From assembly GCA_021781095.1 (NCBI GenBank), contig JAJXXM010000178.1:1-11345 (forward strand): a stretch of 11,345 bases of DNA. Direction: 5' to 3'. Positions 7,658 to 11,345 of this stretch are shown here, piece after piece. The notes beneath the pieces are model-generated. The model saw only the letters and a list, made by a program, of their open reading frames with translations, did no database searches and was not told where the DNA came from. The position numbers and the translations under genes are program-made. Positions within the stretch are counted from its first letter, which is position 1; each line of letters opens with the position of its first letter. The DNA comes from a bacterium. Its GTDB lineage: Bacteria > Eremiobacterota > Eremiobacteria > Baltobacterales > Baltobacteraceae.

Positions 7658-8817
7658 CGCCACAAAAACGGCCACTTCCCAAGTCCCCGCCGTTCGACGA
7701 GCACCTTCGCGAGGTGCAGCCAGAGCGAAGGAGGGCGAAGGGCGATCGTCGGCGTCGGCTCGGCGAAGAAGTTCCCCGATCCCATCGCCGCCCTCATCCC
7801 GCCGGTCTCCACGAAGCAGGCGCCATGGCCGTCGAATCGGGCGAGCGCTGCTCTTCCGCGCCATTCTTCCACGAGATTGCGTGCAACGATTTTCGCCTGT
7901 GCGTAGGCAAAGACGCCGGCCTTCGGCAGCGGTTTCCCCATTTGCAGCGCAATCGTCGCATTGTCGCCGATTGCGTAAACGCCGGCGAAACCCGTCTGGA
8001 GGGTCGCCCGATCCACCGGAATCCAGCCGTTCTCGCCGACGAGCCCCGAGCCCGCGAGCGCCGAGGGAGGGCGATGCGGTGGAACGTACGCGAGAAGGTC
8101 GTACGTTTCGGAAGAGCCGTCGGCGAACGTCACGACGTTCGTTGCCGGGTCGGCGGAGAGAATCTGCCGATTCGGCGCATAGACGATCTCCTTCTCCCCA
8201 AGCATCGCGACAACCGCCGCCGATATAGCGGGGCCGGCGACGGCCATAGGCGCAGCCTCGGCTGCATACATCGCGATGGCGCTCTTCTCGCGCAGACCGC
8301 GCTTGCGCAGGAAAGCGTCGACGAGTAGTGCGGCCTCGTACGGAGCTGCGGGGCATTTATAGGCGGGGCTCGCCGTCAGGACGAGCACTCTTCCGCCCTG
8401 AAAGGCGGCGAGCGCATCTCGGAGTGACTCCGCACCGGGGAGCGTATAAAAATTGTGCCCGGCCTGCGCGAGCCCCGGAATGCTCTCCGGCGCTAAGGAA
8501 GCGCCGAGCGCGACGACGAGCGCGTCGGCGCTCATGCTTCGCCCGTCGAGAGCGATCGTGCGGGAAGCGGGATCGATCGATTCGATCGCTCCACAGAGAA
8601 AATCGACGCCCGAACGTACGAGCTCGCGCACCGGACGCTGGATTTCCTTCGATCGGCGCGCGCCCACGGCGAGCCACAAGAGCGATGGAGCGAAGAGAAA
8701 ACGTTCGTTTCGATCGACGAGGAGCACGCGATCGTTTTTCTCGCAGCACTTTCTTATTTCGTTCGCAGCGGCGATCCCCCCGGTTCCCGCCCCTAACACG
8801 ATTGCGGTGCGCGCCAC
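7654..8817 (-). CDS. Sulfide:quinone oxidoreductase-like FAD protein
   Basis: The protein has 387 residues if started at GTG 8817. It belongs to the two-dinucleotide-fold flavoproteins that include sulfide:quinone oxidoreductase (SQR) and flavocytochrome c sulfide dehydrogenase. An N-terminal FAD site VLGAGTGG (7-14) is followed by acidic D35 at the end of the second strand; the second FAD contact is GVYAIGDNA (279-287), then PKAGVFAYAQAK (298-309). Cys155 in YKCPAAPYE and Cys334 in GACFVETGG sit near where SQRs carry their redox cysteine pair, and the basic, hydrophobic C-terminus could attach to the membrane. SQR oxidises sulfide to sulfane sulfur and passes electrons to quinone. The GTG follows the DsrE stop by 2 bp; an in-frame ATG at 8856 would add 13 residues ahead of the FAD fold and overlap the upstream gene by 37 bp. 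Another quinone- or NAD-linked flavoprotein remains possible. Confidence 0.85.
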   Translation of the reverse strand: MARTAIVLGAGTGGIAAANEIRKCCEKNDRVLLVDRNERFLFAPSLLWLAVGARRSKEIQRPVRELVRSGVDFLCGAIESIDPASRTIALDGRSMSADALVVALGASLAPESIPGLAQAGHNFYTLPGAESLRDALAAFQGGRVLVLTASPAYKCPAAPYEAALLVDAFLRKRGLREKSAIAMYAAEAAPMAVAGPAISAAVVAMLGEKEIVYAPNRQILSADPATNVVTFADGSSETYDLLAYVPPHRPPSALAGSGLVGENGWIPVDRATLQTGFAGVYAIGDNATIALQMGKPLPKAGVFAYAQAKIVARNLVEEWRGRAALARFDGHGACFVETGGMRAAMGSGNFFAEPTPTIALRPPSLWLHLAKVLVERRGLGKWPFLWR

Positions 8818-8819
8818 GT

Positions 8820-9167
8820 TCAAAATACCAAGACTTTGTCGGCGGCGATCGTCCACCCCGTCAGTTCGTCCATAGAACTTCGTTGCGCCCCTTCAACGAG
8901 CTCGCTGTCCGAGATCCCGCGCGCATCGATACAGGAGCCGCAGACGCCAACCGCCCCACCGTGGCGAAGAACGTTGCGAAGCATCGCGTCGATATTATAA
9001 TATCCGGGCGGCACTTTTTGGCCGCGCTTCGCGCACGCAACTCCGTCGCCGATGAGAAACACTTGTACGCGCTCGCCTTTCATTGCAAGTGCGATGGCCA
9101 ACCGCAGGCCGTTGTAGCTACGTTCGGTTCCGTAGGGTGGATCGTTAAAGACAAACAAGTTCGTCAC
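8820..9167 (-). CDS. Small DsrE-family sulfur-transfer-like protein
   Basis: The protein has 115 residues, normal for single-domain DsrE/DsrF-like proteins. It begins with the family's strand and loop (NLFVFNDPPYGTERSYNGLRL), has the second strand VQVFLIGDGVACAK (34-47), and carries a CxxC motif Cys76-Gly-Ser-Cys79 followed by IDARG, the position of the reactive cysteine in such proteins. Cys45 is a third thiol. DsrE-like proteins carry or pass on persulfide sulfur, so a role as acceptor for sulfane sulfur made by the flavoprotein encoded next, or from the rhodanese domain encoded before it, is reasonable inference. The start is GTG 9167, 6 bp after the regulator's stop, with AAGGAA 9 nt upstream. 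The gene ends 2 bp before the flavoprotein GTG, which suggests coupled translation. Confidence 0.88.
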   Translation of the reverse strand: MTNLFVFNDPPYGTERSYNGLRLAIALAMKGERVQVFLIGDGVACAKRGQKVPPGYYNIDAMLRNVLRHGGAVGVCGSCIDARGISDSELVEGAQRSSMDELTGWTIAADKVLVF

Positions 9168-9173
9168 GTGCGT

Positions 9174-9887
9174 TTATTCCTTCGATGATGATGATGATGA
9201 TGATGATGATGACGTGGCGAGCGGAAGACCGGCATTCTGCCATTCCAGCACGCCGTCGGGAAGGCGAAGCACATCGAATCCGCGCTCGCGCAGCATTGTC
9301 GATGCTTGATGAGAAAGGACGCAATACGGCCCGCGGCAGTACGCAACGATCTGCTTATTGCGCGGCAAGGACGCTATGCATCGTTCCAATTCATCGATCG
9401 GAACGGAGCGCGCGTGCGGTAGGTGCGCACGATCGTACTCACTTCTTGGACGAACATCGAGGACGACGATCTCCTTCCGGCGCGCTTTCCCGAGGAGCAC
9501 GTCGCGATCGTAAGCGACCATCGTTTCGCGATCGTCAAAATAACACTTCACAACACGATCGATCTCGGCAAAGCGCTTCTCGGCCATCGTTCGCGTTGCG
9601 AGCCAGTAATCGCAGACGCTGTCGTCGGCGACTGAATAGAAGACGCGCTTCCCCTCTCGACGTGCCGTCACCAGGCGACTCGCGGAGAGCACTTTCAGAT
9701 GAGCGCTCGCATTCTTACAATCGATCTGAGCGTGCAAGGCCAATTCTTCGACGCTCTTTTCCCCTTGGCAGAGCAAATCGAGCATCTCCAGTCGCTTCGG
9801 GCTACTGGTCGCCTTCCCGATTCGTGCGAAGTGTTCGTAGAGCGTATCTTTGAGCCGCCGAGGGGCGGAGTTCGCCTCGGTTTTCAT
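9174..9887 (-). CDS. ArsR-family regulator fused to a rhodanese domain
   Basis: The 237-residue protein has an ArsR winged helix in residues about 12-100 (ARIGKATSSPKRLEMLDLL, recognition region KNASAHLKVLSASRLV, wing REGKRVFYSV). A linker follows, then a rhodanese domain about 135-224 (VVLDVRPRSEYDRAHLPHA) with the active loop CRGPYC (184-189) and the usual end GVLEWQNAGLPL. Cys40, Cys57, Cys92 and Cys115 in the DNA-binding half could take part in sulfur or redox sensing; Cys184 is the expected sulfur carrier. This architecture is known as a regulator family of about 220 residues. Here a tail of ten serines is added. With a DsrE-like protein and an SQR-like enzyme downstream, it is probably a persulfide- or sulfide-responsive autorepressor. 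The ATG lies 6 nt after a strong -10 box, so the message is probably leaderless. Confidence 0.92.
   Translation of the reverse strand: MKTEANSAPRRLKDTLYEHFARIGKATSSPKRLEMLDLLCQGEKSVEELALHAQIDCKNASAHLKVLSASRLVTARREGKRVFYSVADDSVCDYWLATRTMAEKRFAEIDRVVKCYFDDRETMVAYDRDVLLGKARRKEIVVLDVRPRSEYDRAHLPHARSVPIDELERCIASLPRNKQIVAYCRGPYCVLSHQASTMLRERGFDVLRLPDGVLEWQNAGLPLATSSSSSSSSSSKE
9177..9182 (-). promoter_or_regulatory. Shine-Dalgarno supporting the GTG start of the DsrE-like gene
   Basis: AAGGAA lies 9 nt upstream of GTG 9167 and overlaps the last two codons (Lys-Glu) of the upstream gene. No ATG in the right frame is nearer to it, so it supports the GTG start. Confidence 0.6.
9184..9212. repeat. Trinucleotide microsatellite, (GAT)9 plus GA on the plus strand
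   Basis: A pure 29-nt run with period 3 gives nine consecutive TCA serine codons (plus one TCG) at the 3' end of the ArsR-rhodanese gene. Length changes would add or remove serines without shifting the frame. Identical codon choice through the run suggests recent replication slippage rather than selection on the amino acids alone. Confidence 0.95.
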
Positions 9888-9890
9888 TCC

Positions 9891-9916
9891 AACATTCTAT
9901 TGTTCCTTAGAATGTT
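9891..9916. promoter_or_regulatory. Perfect inverted-repeat operator for the ArsR-type regulator
   Basis: AACATTCTA (9891-9899) and TAGAATGTT (9908-9916) are exact reverse complements separated by 8 bp. The dyad fills the promoter spacer and the -10 box, so a bound dimer would exclude RNA polymerase. Position directly before the regulator gene argues for autorepression. The ATTC...GAAT half-sites resemble, as I recall, those of the sulfide-responsive ArsR proteins SqrR and BigR, though with wider spacing (12 instead of 8). Confidence 0.82.
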
Positions 9917-9922
9917 TGTCAA
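9894..9922 (-). promoter_or_regulatory. Near-consensus sigma-70 promoter of the ArsR-rhodanese operon
   Basis: Minus strand TTGACA (9917-9922), a 17-bp spacer and TAGAAT (9894-9899) match 11 of the 12 consensus positions. The coding ATG (9887) starts 6 nt after the -10 box, so transcription should begin at or next to the A of the start codon. No Shine-Dalgarno fits in that space. Confidence 0.85.
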
Positions 9923-9931
9923 TGCAGCAGA

Positions 9932-9948
9932 ACGCGGCGGACCCGCGT
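9932..9948 (-). terminator. Small GC hairpin after cydB, weak terminator candidate
   Basis: Minus strand ACGCGG, loop GTCCG, then CCGCGT form a 6-bp perfect stem starting at the last base of the cydB stop. It is not followed by a T run, so intrinsic termination is doubtful; it may only mark the end of the transcript or be incidental in GC-rich DNA. Confidence 0.3.
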
Positions 9949-10952
9949 CAGCGCGCACTCGTCGATTTTTGGTCTCCCCGCATGCGCCGGAGAACGAAGA
10001 TGCTGTAGGTCACGACCGCCGCGAGCCCCGGCAGCGTGAGCGCGAGGGTTCGGGCCGTGCCGATCGCCCCGGTCCCGGCGTTCGTGACGTCGATGCCCCC
10101 GCTCCCCGCCGGGAAGGCGGGCAGCAGGTAGGGATACATCGTGATCGCCGCCGCCAGCACGAGCGAGGCGAGAAAGAGGGAGGATGCCGCGAAGGCCGGC
10201 CCCGGCTTGCCGCTCCGCGTGAACCAGTGCACCGCGCCGAGCGCCACCAGGGAGAGCACGACCATCGGAGCGAGCCGCATCGGCGCCTCGGCCGCCGTTC
10301 CGCTGCGCAGATCGAGGCTCGCGAGCGTGGTCGCGCAGTAAAGCAGCAGCACACCCCACCAGAGCCGCGCAAGCAGTCTGCGCGAGCGCTCGGCGAGCTC
10401 GCCGTCGGTTCGCAGCGTGAGGAATGCGAGGCCGTGCTGCGCGAGCGCGAGCAGCGCGAAGATGCCGACGCCGAGCGCGTAGGGGTTGAGGAGAAATGCG
10501 AAGCGACCGAGGAAATAACCGTTCGCACCGAGCGGCAAGCCGCGCACGAGGTTCCCCAGTGCGACGCCGAAGAGCACGGCGAGCAGCGCGCTCGCCCCGG
10601 TAAATGCGGTATCCCAGAACCCGCGCCAAAGATCGCTCGCGAGATGGTTGCGCAGTTCCAGCGAGATGCCGCGAAACATCAGCAGCCAGAGCACGACGGT
10701 GAACGGCAAGTAGAAGCCGCTGAACGCCGATGCGTAGGCGCGCGGGAAGAGCGCGAAGAGGAGGCCGCCCGCGGCGATGAGCCAGACTTCGTTCCCGTTC
10801 CAGAACGGGCCGATGCTCTCCATCGCCGCCGCGCGCTGCGCGGCACCGCGCGCGACGAACGGCGCGACGGTCGCGACGCCGAGATCGTACCCATCGAGCA
10901 CGACGTAGATCGCGATCGTCGTCGCGAGGAGCGCGAACGCAGCGATGTTCAT
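9948..10952 (-). CDS. cydB: Cytochrome bd quinol oxidase subunit II
   Basis: The 334-residue hydrophobic protein is slightly shorter than E. coli CydB (379). It carries the hallmark segments DGYDLG (20-25), IGPFWNGNEVWL (47-58) and LFPRAYASAFSGFY (68-81), and hydrophobicity suggests about eight or nine membrane helices. Subunit II pairs with CydA in the cytoplasmic membrane; the complex oxidises quinol and reduces oxygen with high affinity and contributes to the membrane potential without pumping protons. The start at ATG 10952 shares ATGA with the cydA stop and has AGGAGG 7 nt upstream. The C-terminus ends in a basic, polar tail (RRMRGDQKSTSAR). No separate cydX-like small gene is evident between it and the next gene. 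Confidence 0.95.
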   Translation of the reverse strand: MNIAAFALLATTIAIYVVLDGYDLGVATVAPFVARGAAQRAAAMESIGPFWNGNEVWLIAAGGLLFALFPRAYASAFSGFYLPFTVVLWLLMFRGISLELRNHLASDLWRGFWDTAFTGASALLAVLFGVALGNLVRGLPLGANGYFLGRFAFLLNPYALGVGIFALLALAQHGLAFLTLRTDGELAERSRRLLARLWWGVLLLYCATTLASLDLRSGTAAEAPMRLAPMVVLSLVALGAVHWFTRSGKPGPAFAASSLFLASLVLAAAITMYPYLLPAFPAGSGGIDVTNAGTGAIGTARTLALTLPGLAAVVTYSIFVLRRMRGDQKSTSAR

Positions 10953-11345
10953 ACTTCGGCCTCCTGCGTCGCGTGCGTTGCCACGTTCGGGCCGAGCCCA
11001 ATCTCACGCAGGACGAACAGCATAAAGAGCAACCCGAGCAAAAAATACATGCCGACGTATCCGATGAGCGTAAAAATCGTCTCGCCCGCGGCGACGTTGG
11101 TCGAGGCCGCGTCGGCGGTGCGCATCACGCCGTAGATCACCCACGGTTGTCGCCCGACCTCGCTCACCACCCAGCCGGCTTCGTTGGCGATATACGGAAA
11201 CGGCATCGCCAGCATTAAGACCCAGAGCAGCGGACGAAAACTCGTGAGCCGCCCGCGCCACAATAGCAAAACGGCAAGCGCGGCGACGGCGATGAAGATC
11301 GTTCCGAGGCCGACCATCACGTGATAGGCGTAGTAGGTCAGCGCG
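10949..11345 (-). CDS. cydA: Cytochrome bd quinol oxidase subunit I, C-terminal part
   Basis: Only the last 131 codons are inside the window; the 5' end lies beyond the right edge. The open frame runs to the edge without a start, and an internal GTG at 11320 is not taken as the start because the preceding residues (ALTYYAYHV) continue the CydA pattern. The conserved C-terminal block is present: PFPYIANEAGWVVSEVGRQ followed by PWVIYGVMRT, where the family keeps GW...E.GRQPW.V.G.LRT. Two further hydrophobic helices flank it, and the protein ends in a short polar tail. CydA carries the haems b558, b595 and d; the ligand residues and the quinol-binding Q loop are upstream and cannot be seen. It overlaps cydB by 4 bp. 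Confidence 0.94.
   Translation of the reverse strand, partial: ALTYYAYHVMVGLGTIFIAVAALAVLLLWRGRLTSFRPLLWVLMLAMPFPYIANEAGWVVSEVGRQPWVIYGVMRTADAASTNVAAGETIFTLIGYVGMYFLLGLLFMLFVLREIGLGPNVATHATQEAEV
10960..10965 (-). promoter_or_regulatory. Strong Shine-Dalgarno of cydB
   Basis: AGGAGG stands 7 nt upstream of ATG 10952, within the last codons of cydA. It is the best ribosome-binding site in the window and contrasts with the two first-gene starts that have none. Confidence 0.8.

Noticed and set aside
8818..8856. Flavoprotein start at ATG 8856.
   Set aside because: The extra 13 residues lie before a canonical N-terminal FAD fold and overlap the DsrE-like gene by 37 bp; GTG 8817 fits the tight spacing of the operon.
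9164..9346. Poly-His and poly-Met frames across the trinucleotide run.
   Set aside because: They are other-frame readings of the serine-coding microsatellite; the His run is not a metal-binding protein.
9699..11135. Plus-strand open frame of 478 codons opposite cydA, cydB and the regulator.
   Set aside because: It runs through three confidently identified minus-strand genes and their promoter, and its product is Arg/Glu/Ala-rich low-complexity sequence as expected from the complement of membrane-protein codons.
1..11345. CRISPR arrays, tRNA or rRNA genes, insertion sequences, attachment sites.
   Set aside because: No spaced direct repeats, cloverleaf-like segments, transposase-like proteins or flanking terminal repeats were seen; coding density is almost complete.

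Overview
All nine genes lie on the minus strand of a GC-rich chromosome and form three tightly packed transcription units; read from the right edge, transcription runs towards position 1. A TolC-type outer-membrane channel points to a double-membraned bacterium. Two promoter/start pairs look leaderless, while other genes carry clear Shine-Dalgarno (SD) sequences. Together with an ArsR-rhodanese regulator and a BlaI/M56 pair, this would suit a little-studied diderm phylum such as Candidatus Eremiobacterota (WPS-2); that placement is a guess from style, not from a marker gene.

Right part (9948-11345): the end of cydA and all of cydB, the two subunits of a cytochrome bd quinol oxidase. Middle part (7654-9887): an ArsR-rhodanese fusion regulator, a small DsrE-like protein and a sulfide:quinone oxidoreductase-like flavoprotein. 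They are expressed from a near-consensus promoter (TTGACA-17-TAGAAT) covered by a perfect 9-bp inverted repeat. This looks like a self-regulated sulfide/persulfide unit next to a quinol oxidase type known for sulfide tolerance.

Left part (1-7619): a BlaI/MecI-type repressor, a short M56 (BlaR1-like) membrane metallopeptidase without the beta-lactam sensor domain, a periplasmic adaptor with an extra YtkA-like domain and membrane helices, an RND pump and a TolC-family channel that runs off the window. Junctions are 2-bp gaps or 4- to 8-bp overlaps, so this is one operon encoding a complete tripartite efflux pump plus its own regulation. The repressor gene has a promoter (TTGACC-17-TAACGT) overlapping the dyad TGCTAA-N5-TTGGCA. 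The same dyad core recurs inside a perfect 12-bp inverted repeat at codons 10-19 of the adaptor gene, which suggests two operators in one operon.

No RNA genes, insertion sequences or CRISPR arrays were seen. There is no gene-free stretch over 300 bases; the longest gap is 60 bp (9888-9947), holding the regulator promoter and a small hairpin.
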